NCBI GenBank assembly: GCA_905221605.1
Contig: CAJNDS010002119.1
Span: forward strand, 372,001-436,000
DNA from: Symbiodinium natans
Lineage: Eukaryota > Sar > Dinophyceae > Suessiales > Symbiodiniaceae
Direction: 5' to 3'
DNA: 64,000 nucleotides
The translations under genes were made by a program, and so were the position numbers. Shown here one piece after another: positions 1-13,500 of this stretch. Numbering within the stretch: the first letter of the stretch is position 1; the number at the start of each line of letters is the position of its first letter. The notes beneath the pieces are model-generated. The model was not told the DNA's origin. It saw only the letters and a list, made by a program, of their open reading frames with translations, and ran no database searches.

Positions 1-932
1 CAATCGTTATTACCGGCGTATCGTGGTGTTTTGTCGGAGCTTGAGCCCCTAGACGCGGAGAGAGAGATATACATATATATTTTTCTCCCAAAATCCAAAA
101 CCCGACTGCGAAGCTCGAAGCCGACACACCTGCAAGAGTTGTCGCTATCGCCCTACCAGTCTCGAAAGCGCAGGTCTACATCGACACCTGGATGAAGTTC
201 GACTACAGGCTTTGGGCTTGGAAACATGTTTTAGGGAGATTTGAATCGAAGGGAGGGCTTTTTCTCCTCTGCCTGACAGGCTGACAGGTGTTCATTATCT
301 TTTCCGCTCCTTTTTTGAAATTCGGTTCAGTGCTTTAATCGATGCGAGAGGTTCATTGAATTCATCGGGCATTTCTTGCGAAGTTGATCAGAGGAATGGC
401 TCTCGGAAAGAAGAAGACTTCTTCACTTAGTGCTGAAACCAAATGGTACCTGCAAGTCCCAAGCCAGCCCCAGTTAGGCTGTCTGCAATGGCACTCAAGG
501 CCCAACGGGCGCATCTCTTTCGGCTTCGGCTATGAGACGTACGAGCTGGTGCGCCGTGGAGGGAAGGGAAGTGCAGCATTGTGCGGGGAGAGATGTTCTT
601 GGGATTTGTTTATTGACTTTGTTTGTTTAAGGGTGCGCTTCTTCCGTGAGCAAGTTCAGCAAGTTCTCCATGTTTTAAGAGCTTTTCAATTGGGTTTCTT
701 GAGGAAACAAGGCAAGAGAAGCCCCACGCCTTGCATCACAGCTCTCATTGATGACTCGGGACTTCGTTCCTGCAACCCAGGCAGATTCGAAGCTCTGAGC
801 CAATTCTGCCGATCCCGAGGATGTCTACTATTTGCTGGAGATTGATCCTTGGGGGCGACGCTTTTACCACCGCGGCGGCATGCGCACAGGCGTCTCTCTC
901 GTTCTCTCTCTCTCTCTCTGTGTCTCTCTCTG

Positions 933-965
<33 letters not shown>

Positions 966-1228
966 GTCTCTCTCTCTGGCTCTCTCTCTCTCTGTCTCTC
1001 TCTGTCTCTCTCTGTCTCTCTCTCTCTCTCTCTGTCTCTCTCTGGCTCTCTCTGTCTCTCTCTGTCTCTCTCTGGCATTGGCATGGCTCACAGGGTTTTG
1101 AAGGCTTGGGGTTGGTAGCTTCAGGTGAACGGTTAGGGGATCTAGGGCTCATACTGCATCTGTTTCATTACCTTTTACTTTCTTTTTTGTGGGTGGGCGC
1201 GGTTCGATATCACCTGCGGGGTTGCCAG
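1..1228. other. No confident gene
   Basis: Contains a CT microsatellite and scattered frames; nothing recognisable as a gene. Confidence 0.5.
892..1076. repeat. CT-rich microsatellite
   Basis: About 185 bp of ctctct with periodic ctgtct and ctggct. Produces long spurious frames on both strands. Confidence 0.95.
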
Positions 1229-1315
1229 GCCCGATGAACCGCAAGGTCATGAACGCCAACGCCCTGAACTACGACAAGGCGCGCCTCGATGGGCACCGCA
1301 CCTTCAACCCCAGAG
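1229..1315 (+). CDS. Exon of unidentified gene
   Basis: Between gccag and a GT donor. Reads PMNRKVMNANALNYDKARLD then GHRTFNPR, clearly protein-like and GC-rich at third positions. Gene not recognised. Confidence 0.5.
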
Positions 1316-3134
1316 GTCCCAAACGGGTGTGTTGGTCGGGATCCGCAACGCGGCCTCGTGTCATGATCCGGTCGGTTTCACTGGGGCACTGGTGGTCTGT
1401 GCGGACGGCTTTCGCTTTTTTGGGAGTCTAGAGCCCGCTTTCGGATGGTGAGAATTTTGGCAACCACAAAGTTGTAATAGGGAAAGGGATATCAGAACAA
1501 GTACTACAACTTCCTAGCCCCAAGATTAAGTTTAAGGACGACCTCAGGTGGAAAATCGCCACACGCGCGAGCACTTCGGACACCTGCCGTCGGGGGCTTT
1601 GCAGAGGTGCAGAGTGGTGCGCAATGTTAATAGCGGACGAGCAAGCTGCCAGAAGATCGAGTTAGAGGCCATTGTCCTTAGTGCTTCCTAGCCACTCAAT
1701 AAGCGGGAGTGACACCCAATGTCCTGACAAGGAGGTAGGAATGCCTTGGGCAAGAGGGAATCAACCTCCTTCAAACACCCTGATCCTCAAGCATTCTCCG
1801 AATCCCCAAACATGGAAGCAAGGCCCAACGGCGAGGCTTGGGAGAAGCAGGAGAACAAGGCTGGGCGCTGGAGGTGAACACTCCGTAATATGAGGTAGGG
1901 TCGAAATTTTTGTTGTGAGGGAAGAATTGTGGCTCCTTAAAAGATTGGTGTGTGTGTGTATATATGGGGTGTCCAAAAGCAGCATTTCCTAGGTTTGTCC
2001 TCTTGCGCCGCCCGCAGAAGTAGGAGCTGGCATTGTGAGTGGGAAGTTGTACACAAGTTACAGGAGGTTGTGCAACGCAATGATGATCTTCTCTCTCTCC
2101 TCAGATCTACTTAGTGTAGCTCACAGGAATGGGCAATCTGAAACAGAGTTGCATCACACAAGCTGCAAACTCGCAATACTCGCAAAGGCCTTAGCCGTCA
2201 ACCCAAAATCCCAAAGGCCCTTAACCTCTAAAGCTGCGAAATTCCTGAATTTCCCCCCCCCCCCCCCCCCCTCCCCCGCCAACACCCTGAAGCCGTGAAC
2301 CACGCACTTTGCTGGCAGGAGGAGAAGGCTGCGCGGTCCCTCGAGGACAAGTGGAGGCGCCGAAGTTTCTTGTAGCTCACGAAGCCCCCGAAGTCCTTAA
2401 GCGGCAATGGACCGACCCTTGGAACCTTGAACTGCCCAAAAAACCGGGCACAGGATTGTTGAGGGTTTGGGATTTGGGTCTTAGATGAGCGTCGATTCCC
2501 CAAGGCGCAGGAAGCTCAAAAACCGGAAGCTCTCGCAAACCGGCAAAAAAAACACTAGACGAGAGGCTCTCGACAGTGATGGCAGGAAGGGGTTGTGGTT
2601 TCACAGGGCCCAGAAAGCCTTTCCTATAGGCGCGAGAGGTTCAACGGTTTGGGGGGTCTCGTGTTCATGGGGGATTTGGGGTGTGGAGAACCCTCTTACG
2701 GCTTAGGGGTCTCTAACCGGTCTGGCATAGACTCAGCCCCGACGCTGGTTTGGGGTGCCCCCCGTGCTTCGAGCCCAATTACAAACAACACATCCTTATC
2801 AAACACATTTGCAAACAGTTCGCCTGGCAACAGTGTTGTGATTGACCTTTTGTATTTATTGCATACGCGAAGATGGCACAATTGGTAAATCTGATACAGC
2901 TCCCTAGCACAACAACAACTCAAGCAACCTATCATCGTTTCTATTTCGTATAACTCGTACTTTAATAGATTATCCACCATGTCACTTTGCCATGACAGCA
3001 ACCCACTTAACGTGTAAGTTTGATGGAAAAAACGAAGACAAAAAGAGCTACTAACCACATTCTGATAGGTTAGTTGAAAAAGAAAATCGAAGTAAACAAC
3101 GCACACCTTTGGAAAAGACGCCTCCCTTAAACCG

Positions 3135-3178
<44 letters not shown>
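3135..3178. repeat. Poly-C tract (44 nt)
   Basis: Uninterrupted C run followed by an A run; a second C run (19 nt) lies at 2253-2271. Confidence 0.95.
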
Positions 3179-3226
3179 ACAAAAAAAAAGGAAGCTGAGC
3201 CAAATCTCCTCCAGCTGCCACTGCAG

Positions 3227-3281
3227 GGAGATCGAGCAGGAGATGACCTTCGAGCCCGAGGTGGACGCGGACGGCCAGCCA
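3227..3281 (+). CDS. Exon of unidentified gene
   Basis: After ctgcag. Reads EIEQEMTFEPEVDADGQP, an acidic exon following a 44-nt poly-C tract. Family not recognised. Confidence 0.45.
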
Positions 3282-6031
3282 GCGGCCTCTCGGAAGCCTT
3301 CTTTGGGGTTCTTAGGGTGCCCCATGGTTCCCCATGGCCCCCCCCCCCTGCGGTTTCAAGCGGCGAGTTCGCTTGCAAAGGCGCCCAGCAATGCCCGGCA
3401 TCACCACCGCATTCGCAACCCAGCTTTCAACCGTGTTCCCCACACGCGTCTGAACTCAGGTTGTCACAGAAAAGGTGGCCCACGGCCGCAAGGTCGTCGT
3501 TCGAGAGGCCATTGCGGCATGCTGTTGCGAATGGGTTCATGGTTGGGAGAGGCATTACTGCCGGTGGCTTGGAGGACTTTGAAGGTTAGGGGCTCATCAG
3601 GGTCTAGGGATATCTCAGGTTTTTCCTACTGGAACCTTCTCCTCTTTTCATTTGCTCGGTGCTGGTGCTGAGGTTTGGGGTTTAGGCGGTTCACAGTTGA
3701 TGTTGTCAACATATGGACAGTCGCTACACTCGCCCAAACTTCGCGAAACTCGTTATCAGAGCCTCTCGTACTCCTGAACCTTCACCCGCCAGACGTAGTG
3801 ACCCGCACCCCTGAAGACCCTCTGTCCAGGTTGGGCCTCCGGGTGAAGACGAGGAGGAAGAGGAGGGTACCGACCCCAGGAGCCGGCAAAAGCCCCCCCA
3901 GGCGTGTTTTCTTGCGCTGTTCTTGATTCTTGGGCGCCGGGGTGAGGGCGGCGGGGGAGGGGGGGGGGGTCGGGGCTTTTTAGGGCTTTGAGTAGGGCTT
4001 GCGGTTTGGGTTTTGAGGCTGAGGGGCACCCTGGAAGCCTGAAACCGGCCCAGGCCTTCAAGAGACGAAAATCCCCAACATCTCCTAGGGAGAAGCAAGC
4101 AACGCAGAAACCCCCAGGCAACGGGACGATTCAAACCTGGAATCAAACCTGCACTTAATACCACGCGCCGTGAATCCGAAGTGAGGTGAAGAGACGACCT
4201 ACCAGATCGTCGGTGGGCAGCCTGGGAAATAGCGTTCAGGGCTTTGGTGGTCTAAGCTTTCGGGTCGCAAAGCTGCGGGTTTCGGCTCGGGGATTCACAT
4301 CGACCTAGCCCCTGGTACTCTTCGCGTTGGAACCCCATTTTGTTGACACGCTGTTTTGGAGAGCAACGCACGCTCGAAATCGTCGCTTTTGGACTTTCTT
4401 CTCGGCTCGCGAAGACGTGAGAAGCTGTCGTTGCTTTTGTGGACTTCTGGGCTCACATGGTCTTCCACCGTTTGGGGTCAACGCTGGCAACAGTCAGACT
4501 TGTACAAGGCCTGGGCGCTCGCTGCCTCAGACGAAAATGCAAATCCGACAGCCTAAGTTGCACCTGGTGCCAGACCCCGCAAAATCCCCAAAGACGTCAC
4601 ACGTAGAGGTCCCAAAGCCGCACAGCAAGACCCACTGAAGTCTTCAAGTTCAAGTCGTTTCAGAACTGGGTTCTGGTACAATCTTCATTTCGTATTTCTT
4701 GCTGTATACCAGGAAGAACCCCATCCTTTCCAGATGCGTTTTCTTAGAATTTCCTGGCACAGCATTGACCAGGAATCGCTTTCCCATTTACTTTTCATGA
4801 GTGATGTGAAGGAAGAAGAAAACCGAGAAAGGGAACCAACCTTTGCTGTGCCATAGAGTTCTTCCGAATGGTCCAACGGCCGAAGCAAACAGCCCTGTAT
4901 CCAAAGCAGCCTTTCCCGTGGCTAAACCCTCCAAGCTCTAAAGAGACCCCAGGAAGCTGGTCGGCCATGAAGGACGCTGAGGACATGACGAAGTCGCCTG
5001 CTGGGGCGTGGGGGAGCCCAGGACGGTCGAAGTTGGATCCTCGGCGATCCTCGGAAGCCAGCTTGTGTTTGTTTGTTTTTTTTTTTTTTTGGGGGGGGGC
5101 TTCTTCAAGATTGAGGGGTGCAAGTCCGCTTTTTGGGGGGGTTCTTGATCAAGGTGAGTATGCGATACTTTCAGTTTCAAAGGGGGGTAGGGTGGGCATT
5201 GCCAGCCCCAGCTCCAGATCCCAAGTGCCACTTCAAGCCCGGCCCCTTGGGCAAACTGCAAACTACCGCATGGACAACGTGCATGGACCCTGGGACCAAC
5301 AACAGCCACCTCAAACACCGCTTCCGCCAGGTTTACCTACGAGGCTTGGGCGAGTTCCGAGCCAGCCCTTAATTGGGGCACTGGTGGTTTTAGGGCTTAG
5401 GATTTTGGGAGCTATCGGCCAGAGGCGGAGGGTGGGTCGGTGACATGGACTGGGTCTTGTCCTCGCTTATTTGCTTTCCTCTTCTTGTTGGGTTGGGGCT
5501 GAGTCGTTTAGGTTTAGGCGGGATCCACTGATTGCTTCCGGGTCTGGGAGGCGCTTCAGGCTCAAAGGCAGATAGTTTAAGATTGAGGTTCAGAGGCAGA
5601 GTCCGAAGTATGTATGTAGCAGGCTTCAGGCATCGTTCGCGACACAGGGTTTGAACCAATGCCGTTCTCTTTGCAACACGCGCCCTCCCCTACCACAAGC
5701 CGCTCCTCTGCAAGTGCCGCGGCACGCGCATTGCAGCAAACCTGGGCAAGCCCAATTTTCTCCTTGAGCCGGCAGTCGAGACCCGTGCCTACATTCTTTC
5801 TTCATCAAGATCTGAAGGCTTGAAATAGCCCCCCAGGCGCGTTTTTGGCCCTCCACAAGTCCTCTGCGACCGCAGGTGGCCCTAGGCCCCAATGGTTGGG
5901 AGCAGACGGGGGCCCAGCTTGATGAGGTCTTTCGGGGGGGGGGCCTCCAGAAGGGCTTGAGGTTGCTTGGGCAAAGGGTGTCGAAGGCTCAAGACTGGGA
6001 CTCTTGGGGCGCCTCCTCATTCTTTGCTCAG

Positions 6032-6106
6032 GGGCGAGCTCCGGTTGCTAAGGTTCTACCTCCTGCGAAACAGCAGCTGGACCAAGAAGATCTATCCCGC
6101 CGTGCA
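6032..6106 (+). CDS. Possible exon of unidentified gene
   Basis: After gctcag. Two frames are protein-like: ELRLLRFYLLRNSSWTKKIY, or VAKVLPPAKQQLDQEDLSRR. Cannot decide which. Confidence 0.35.
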
Positions 6107-7598
6107 TAAGTCATGGAAGGACCATCCTGCAATTTCTTTGCTGCTGGTGCGCTGGGGGGAGGGCGACTAATTTCCATCTTGGGGGTTGGGGGGGGGAGGG
6201 GGTTCTACAGAAAACATCATACAGCAAAGGTGCAAAGGATACATCGGGTACATGTTACCAGTGGCAGGCTTACCATCCACATGGTTTGGGCAAAAGATTC
6301 AGCAGGGTGCTTTACGAACCATAAAATCTGTAATGTTGCGATGTTGAAGCACTGTGCGCCGCATGATTTTTCTGAACGTCGCCCAGCTCTGAACCCCTTT
6401 TTTAAATCCTCATTTGTGTTTTAATTTTGGTTGAGCTCTATCTGCGTCAAGGTGACCAAACATTGTTTGCACCTTCCTTCTCTCAAAAGTTGGTCTGCGA
6501 AACCGGTTTGATGATCTGTATCATTGTGCCCATCGTATGAGCTGTTGCCATCGGCTATATGCGTGTTTTTATGAGATTCTGATTTTGCATTCAAAGTTTC
6601 CAGTGAAAACAAGTCAGATGGAACTGCACCAGAAGTCCCACTACACTATCTACATCAAGTAATTCTAGATCATCTTCTGATGCATCAGCAATAGAATGAG
6701 TTAATTGTGACACATTCATAGAAATGTTTCAAACAACCTGTAGATTTCCCCTAAATTGTTTTGTGAAACAACATATTCTTTCATACTCAAGAGTGGTAGG
6801 TGGTATTGCAGATTTTTTTGGAACCCAGAAACAAGTAAATAATTAAGATATTCAGCAAGTTCTTGCGAGAATTACGAGGTCTACTTCGCCTAATATATGG
6901 TTTCATGCCAGTCTTCTTTTAGATACAGCGTGTCCATGCCCATCCAAACGCCCCACAGAGGCCCCCTGCAGCATGCGGTAAAGCAGGACATGCCTTGCGT
7001 GGGGCCGCACAAAGGAAGGGATCGGCCCATGTGCGGCTCCTGGCTGTTCGGGTTTCAAGTTTCAGGCGTGAGGGCGGTTTAAGGGGTGGCGTTTTCGGAG
7101 AATGCGTTGGGAAGTGTGAAAGCCTTCGGTCTGCTTCATGTTATGTCAATAGGATTCACCCCCTCGATATAGTCAACGACACGGTTGTAGCGGGTCAACT
7201 CAAACAAGAGAGGGAAAACTCACTCTTACTGGTCGAAGGATATTTCCGAGGCTTCTTTTCTCATTCGTTGAGTGCCATGGCTGCTACAAAATGAGAGGAC
7301 GTGGATGTACAGCATTTTGCCGCAAACAAGTGGACGTAAATGGTTGTTGGCCTGTTGTATTTGGTGCACTTCCTGACTTCGGTTTCCCCTTTCCAAGTAC
7401 TGACACAAATCGGAGCAATCACGAAGTGAATGAGCAATAGCATGGTGTCGTCTTGAGGATCCTGATCAGGGTCTGGAGCCCTCGTTGGAATCCCACGTTT
7501 GAGGACGTGGACTTGGGGGGAGGACGTCCCCAAGCCTCCCGAAGCCTCAGCTCGGCAACCTTTGCTGCGCAGGTGCTGGCGGATCTCTTGCGACCCAG

Positions 7599-7682
7599 GT
7601 TTCGACCTGCCGGGGGACGACGAGGGCCCGCCGGGCAGCAGGCGCCCGCCGCCACCGGCCCCACCTCTTCTCCCCCCGCCAA
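7599..7682 (+). CDS. Proline-rich exon
   Basis: After acccag. Reads FDLPGDDEGPPGSRRPPPPA then PPLLPPP. Probably the linker of a multidomain protein whose next exons lie at 8451-10573. Confidence 0.4.
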
Positions 7683-8450
7683 ACCCCCAAACAAAAAGAG
7701 ATAGAAAGAAGGACAAAGAACCAAGCACCCGGAGTTTACACAAACATTTTTTCAACGCCAAGAAAAGTCAATACAAAAGCTTTGTGCGATTTTGTTTGGC
7801 TTAGGGTTCTTCTGAAATCAGGACAAGTTCTTGCATGAGCCCGACGTTGAGATGTCACTTCGAAATCATTGATCTTGGTATGGTCTTGCAAGACTTGCGA
7901 GCTACCTTGGCCTTCTTGAGCTCTCTAGCCGATGAGCAAAAGGGCTTTCTTGGAAACTCTGTTTTTGCCGATGGTCTGCCGGTTTAGGGTCTCTCAGGCC
8001 TCATTACCAGTGCTTCCAAGTCGGCCGCAGGTATACCGTGACCTTCACCCCCGGCCAGGTGCCTCGCCAGAGGGTTCAGCATGTCAGCCCGGGAAAAGGG
8101 GTGTATTTCGCAGGCTACGCAGGCCGAAGCAGGGGCTGGGAATTCTGAGTTCTTGTGAAAGGTCTTCGATGTGCGGTCGTCAGTGGTGCTCCAGTGCCGT
8201 AGTTTTTGTTGCCTTCCCTTTTTCAAGGGTTGATTGGGCCCAAGCCCTAGACCCCACAAAGAGAGGCCTTTGGGGGGTGTGGCCGTCTTTTTCCTGGGCT
8301 GAGCTGTCACTGGCTCTGTATTCGAGAATTCCGACTCGGAGGTATGCGTAGGCATCCTGCGCCCCACAAGGAGTACGCAGGTACTAAACCCGAAACCCCA
8401 AACCCGAAACCCGAAGCCCGAAAGGCTCCAAGCTCCTTTGTGTTTTCGAG

Positions 8451-8529
8451 GTGAAGCGCTTGACCTGGGAAAAGATCGACGAGAAGCCGGAGCCACCGAA
8501 GGACACCGGCGTGTGGGGCGGCCCGGAGG
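8451..8529 (+). CDS. Exon of repeated-domain protein
   Basis: After ttcgag. Reads VKRLTWEKIDEKPEPPKDTG then VWGGPEG, like the end of one domain (k.vtWe...). GC donor likely. Confidence 0.45.
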
Positions 8530-8800
8530 GCGGGGAGATTGGGAGATTGGGATTGGGGCTTCAGGCTTCTGGTGTTTCTTTTTGATTTTTGGGTCTTGGG
8601 GAGTTGTTGGGGTTGTCATTGGGCAGCACCCTGGTTCAAGTCGGGGGTTGTGAGTTGTCGCGTTTGCACGAAGTGTCCCTCGCAGCCATCCATACCCTCC
8701 CCAGCAGAACCCGCCCTGCAAGAGCCATGCTTGAAAATCCTAAGCTCCAAACCCACAAAGCCTAGACTCCCTGGCCTCCCGAACCTGGAAGTTGCAAGAG

Positions 8801-8872
8801 GTACCAGCTGCTTGGCTCCTGGTCCGAATTCGAGCCAGTCGACATGTCCTCGGACCCCTCCAGGCGTCCCCT
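8801..8872 (+). CDS. Exon with GSW...M-type motif
   Basis: After caagag. Reads YQLLGSWSEFEPVDMSSDPS, resembling the 'Y.v.GsW..w....M' start of a beta-sandwich (starch-binding/E-set-like) domain. GC donor (gcgtcc). Confidence 0.45.
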
Positions 8873-9336
8873 TTCGGGTGCTGGAGTTCGGGGTTGTAAA
8901 GGGTTTTAGGGTGCAGGCTCTTGGGGATTGCTGGCGTGTCGCTCCACTTCTGAGCCATTCATGAAAGTCTAATCCTAAGCCCGGAGCCCCAAGCCCTTGG
9001 GGGTTCACAGCTCCAGGATTCTAATTTCCCCAACTTGTACAAACTACCACAAAGATACTCGCAGGATCAAAGCCGCACCAAGACCCATATCCCAAAGCGG
9101 GAAGAGCCCTGGGGAGGCCTGGCCTCTACTTCGCAGAAGCCCAGTGCAGTGGGTGTGGGTCCCAGGGGGTGCAAGGGATCGTGAGGGGTCTCTGGTTCTT
9201 CTGGGGTAATGTACAAACATTCGGGGCCCGCATACCCCTATGCAACTCAGCAATTGATCAAATCATATCAAATCTCGGCTTGACGGGGTAAGGCTTTGAT
9301 ACCTAAGCCCAGTAAAAGCAAGGACGAATCTCCCAG

Positions 9337-9370
9337 GTCGAGCATGCAGTTCCACTTCCTGAGAAACGAG
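9337..9370 (+). CDS. Exon of repeated-domain protein
   Basis: After tcccag. Reads SSMQFHFLRNE with a GC donor (gcgctg), like the middle 'e.FqfL.d' strand of the same domain type. Confidence 0.4.
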
Positions 9371-10542
9371 GCGCTGCAAAGCTGGCATGGGCATCGCCCC
9401 ATGTAGGGTCTTTTCCTGCAATCCAGATCCCCCAACTCCCCCCCAACCCTGATCCCATTCCCTGGAGCTGGGGTTCAGGTGTTTAGGGCTCCGAGTCGTT
9501 AGCCGTGCTGGCTCGTGTATTCTAGTTAGGGGTCGCGTTGATAGTCTCCGTCAGAAGCAACAATCCTAGACGCCTTCCTGCAAGGTGGGTGTTTTGATCT
9601 GTCAGCTCCAAACAGTCAGTTGAACTCAGCGAGAAAACCAGGACACAACGACGTAAAGCAAGCGAAAGGCGAGACCTGAGCCCCAATATCTCCACTCCTC
9701 CATTGCATTGTCCCGAAGCGATCAAACGATCCTTTTGTGGAGTTCTGGTTTTCCCTTTGCCTCTTCGAAGCTCTTCTGTCAAGACTGCAGCCCCGCCCCA
9801 AACCCCAGTAAACCGCCCGAGCCGCAGGACCACTCGCAGAACATCTGCCCTGTGGTCGAGGGGCGCGGATACGGCAGCCTTTACAGCGCCGCAGGGCCTC
9901 CGAGATGCTTTGGGTTCAACTGAAACCCAAGATGCGGCTCACTCTGGGAGTTGACTGGGAGTTGAGGCTTTGGGGTGCCCCTCGCCCGAAACCCTCCGAA
10001 GGTTGAGAGAGGTGTTGGGTTTAGGCCAGAGGAGCAATCGAGACACAAGAGCACGTTGAAACCAAGCAGACCCACAACAACTCTCAAGAGTCGCACTGCC
10101 TAGTTGGGCCAAGGTCGCGCCTGTGGGGCACCAGAGCCCCGGGAGGCCAAGTGGGGTTTGGGGCCGGGTCTGTCTGAGTCTTTTGACAAAGCGCATCTCC
10201 CTTGGTCCGCAGACTGCAGACACGACTGGTCATGACCAGTGACGACGAACAATCTAAGCCTAAGCTTCTCATGCTTCGCGCAGTGAAGGCGTTCCAGTGC
10301 GGTCGTTGTGTCTATGTAAGGAGTACTAGCTGCGCAAGCACTTGCCCATGAGCTGCTCCTCTAAGCAGACAAACTGAAGCCGCTGTAAACTCGCCTTCCC
10401 CACCAAGCTGCTCGAGCTTGTTGCGTTGGCGCTCCCAAGTTGAAGTTCACATGTGACGAAGCGGAGAGTAAGTCTAGACTAGGATGTCTTGTTATCCAAT
10501 TTGGGCGTCTTAGGCTTGATCGCACGTGCTCACCGCTTGCAG

Positions 10543-10573
10543 GTATTGGAACATCGATGCCGAAGATGGCGAG
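10543..10573 (+). CDS. Exon of repeated-domain protein
   Basis: After ttgcag. Reads YWNIDAEDGE with a GT donor, like the 'W.idg..ge...' strand before the domain end. Assignment to the same gene as 8451-9370 is inference. Confidence 0.4.
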
Positions 10574-13500
10574 GTGCTTCTGGTGGGTTGATGAGGTTGC
10601 TTAGGGTCCAGGGAGAGGAAGGCGACCACTTTAAGGTCGTCTCACGCTTCTCACTCACTGGACTGTGCCCTTGCTTTCGACCTGGCCAAGAGGGATGTAG
10701 GTGGTATTGGGTTGATGGGCGCTGTCAAGACTGTCAAGCTGACAGCTAGCTTCTCACCCGCAGGGCAGGCAGTGCTCGTTGCGCTGCTTTCTGTGTTCCT
10801 TTTTTGGGTTTCAAGTCAGGACCAGGCCACGCCCTTAAAACCCCGACAGGGGGCCCCGAAGGTTCATGGAGTCGTGGAGCTTCTGTGAGGAAAAGCAAGG
10901 GTTCTTTTTTTGGAGAGCCTGGCGTGGGGATTTAGCAGGGCTTCGGGCTTCCTGTTGCCTTCGGCCAGGTGTACAGAATCGAGCTGTACAGGTCGCCGGA
11001 GGACTTGCCTGGAACTCAATGGCGCTGCAAGGCGTGAGAGCCCCAAAGCAGAAAACCCTGTGCTTGCCTAGCTGAGTCGACTCTGCAACTTCTACAGCCC
11101 TCCCCAGCAGACCGACCCACGTCCCTTGAGTCCAAAGACATTGGGTTGCCTGCAAGGAGCCCTTCAAGAAGCCCCACACAATTCTTGAGGAGCTTGCCCT
11201 CCCTTGTCCCCTCTCCAACCTCCCCCTTGCTGCCGAGTTCGGACCTGTCCGTCAGCTGGCACAAGGTCAGTGGAAAGTAGGGCTTGGAGGCCGGAAGCAG
11301 TGTCAGCGGTTTTGGGATAGCTGCTGCTTGGAAATCGAGGTCTCGATTTGGGCATGTTGCCTCCAGCCCACGCCCCCAACTCACAACTCACGCAGACCAG
11401 ACCACAACAAGACTTAAAAACTTAACGCTGCAGGTTGGGTTCTCTCTCTCTCTCTCTGGAGTGCAGGCAGCGACCAGGAGCTGGACTGCCCAATCTGTGG
11501 CTTCATCGTTTCTAGGCCTTGATGAACAAGGAACCTCGTCGTCATGCCTGGCACCGCTGTTCGATTGAGCCGCTTTTGTGATTGCATCCTAAATGTGACT
11601 AGATAGTCCCAAGCTCCCGAACCACACTCGGAAAGTAGCGTCAGCACGTGCCAGGAGTCCCACACAAGGACACCCTTCCGAGTAGACGCTTAAGAGCTTC
11701 GCAAAGTGGCGCGCGGACAGGCTTCTAGAAGGATGTGCACAGAAGCCTTCGCATCTTGCACCCGGAAGATCCAAAATTCCCGGTACTAAGCCTGCACCGG
11801 CACACCATGAGGCAAGACATCAAAGCTACTTTGCAGAGGGTTCGCCCCGACCGTTCCGCGGAGGATGCAGCCGCTGGCAGGGACGGCTGGCGCAAGAGTC
11901 GTAAAAACGAAGCACACCCCCTGAACCCCTACAAGCGCCCCCCCCCCCCCGCCCCCACTGAACCCCCCACAGGCCCTCACCCCCTAAACAGCTCAGCCCT
12001 AAACCGTCCGCTGCGCTTTTGCGGCAATGCTCCTTTGGGGCCGGGGTCCACTTCCGTGCTTCTTCCAGAGCTGCCATGGGCCATGCCATACCGCTGCCAT
12101 ACCCCATAGGGCAGCTAAGGGCTTCGGAGGCGTTTCCGAGTTTACAGGCGTTTGGGGTCTCATTTTGGGTTAAGGCACAGTCACGCTAGATCCCTGAACC
12201 CGCGTGGGACCAACTTCTCAGATCTTGGTGCCGCAGACCCTGAACGCCTTTAAGCGCATGGCGGAGAACTCCATATCCAACCTGTATCAAGATCCCATCC
12301 TCTCCGTTGGGTGGACCTTCACCAGCCCTAAGGCCCTAAACTCTACTCGCTGTAGGGTTGTGGAGTCTATGGCTCAGCAGGAGCTCCGGCAGAGAGAGCT
12401 TAGCGCGAGTTTGTTGCTTTGCGCTGTTTGCCGCGTGCTCTCAAAAAGTGCCCCCTGGGCAGAGGTTCGAGCAGCTCAAAGGGTTGGTGCTTTTGCCCAA
12501 CCTAACGTCCTCAGTTATCAACCCTGCATGACAAGCTCAAGGCATCGGCTCCCTTCATTCCTGAGTACAAAGAGTGAGCTCGCAGCAAGCACCCCCGAAA
12601 TGAGTTAGGCGACTCAATTCCTGAGGGCATCCAGCATTCCAGAAGGGGCAAGTCTGGATGAGGCTTTCAGGGCCCCATGAATACGAGGCTCTTGGGGTGA
12701 AGGCTGAATGCAATGCTGCCGCGCTGCGTTGGGCTCTGAGGGAACCAGGACACTGCGGCAGTTAGAACCCTCCTATCCGCCCTCCGCGTCGGGGGCCCGG
12801 TTTGACATCGAGCTGTCTCGGATCTTTTCATTGGAGGACTCGGGCGTGTTCTCGTCCTCTGCCCTAAGCTCTTCAGGCCTCGGATCGAACGCAGTCTCGG
12901 CTTTGGGATTCAGGGCTCTAGCAAGCCCGGTTTGGACTCTCAATGGGAATACTCGGAGGAGAGAACAAATCCACTAAGCAATGCATTGTAAAAGCACTGG
13001 TGAGCATCCTGAAGCCTGCAGTTTCAGCCATCGGCCTTCCTAATCGCGCACACACACACACACACACTTAGGCTTGCCCTCTTTTCCCAGACTCGTAGAC
13101 CCAAAGCCTACAAGGATTGTTTCGGAAAGGGCTCTTGGCCAGTTTAGGGTGGGGATCAGCGGTTTCAGGTTGGGCCTGGGCTCGTGCCTTGCACACAGGG
13201 CTCCAACAACGCCAACAGCGCCAACCACAAAGCAAATTCCGCAGCATTTGCCTTTACAAACCCATCGCTCTGCGGGTGGGCCAGCAGTGCCAGCAGACGT
13301 CAGGAGGCGGCCAATCAGACGCCGGGATGCATTACTTAGGTGCTGCGGGATTTCTGGATTAAAGCCCCACACGAAACCCCCAAATCCCTAGCAGCCCTAG
13401 CTCGGGCGCAGGCCTAAATTTTCTGTTGGCGCCAAATCAAGGGACCTCCCGAGCTTTCCCATAGCTTTGACGAGAGACTTGGTGCCCTCCGGCCGTCTAA

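Noticed and set aside
686..1152. Long Ser/Leu and Arg/Glu frames on both strands
   Set aside because: They are translations of the CT microsatellite, open in several frames at once, with no protein-like flanks.
7599..8529. Formin FH1-FH2 gene (PPPP exon followed by LTWEKI)
   Set aside because: The poly-proline exon and one WEK motif suggested it, but the following exons do not match FH2 and fit a GSW-type repeated domain better.
7984..8721. 245-codon minus-strand ORF
   Set aside because: Antisense to the exon at 8451 and rich in intron-type heptamers; no domain-like pattern.
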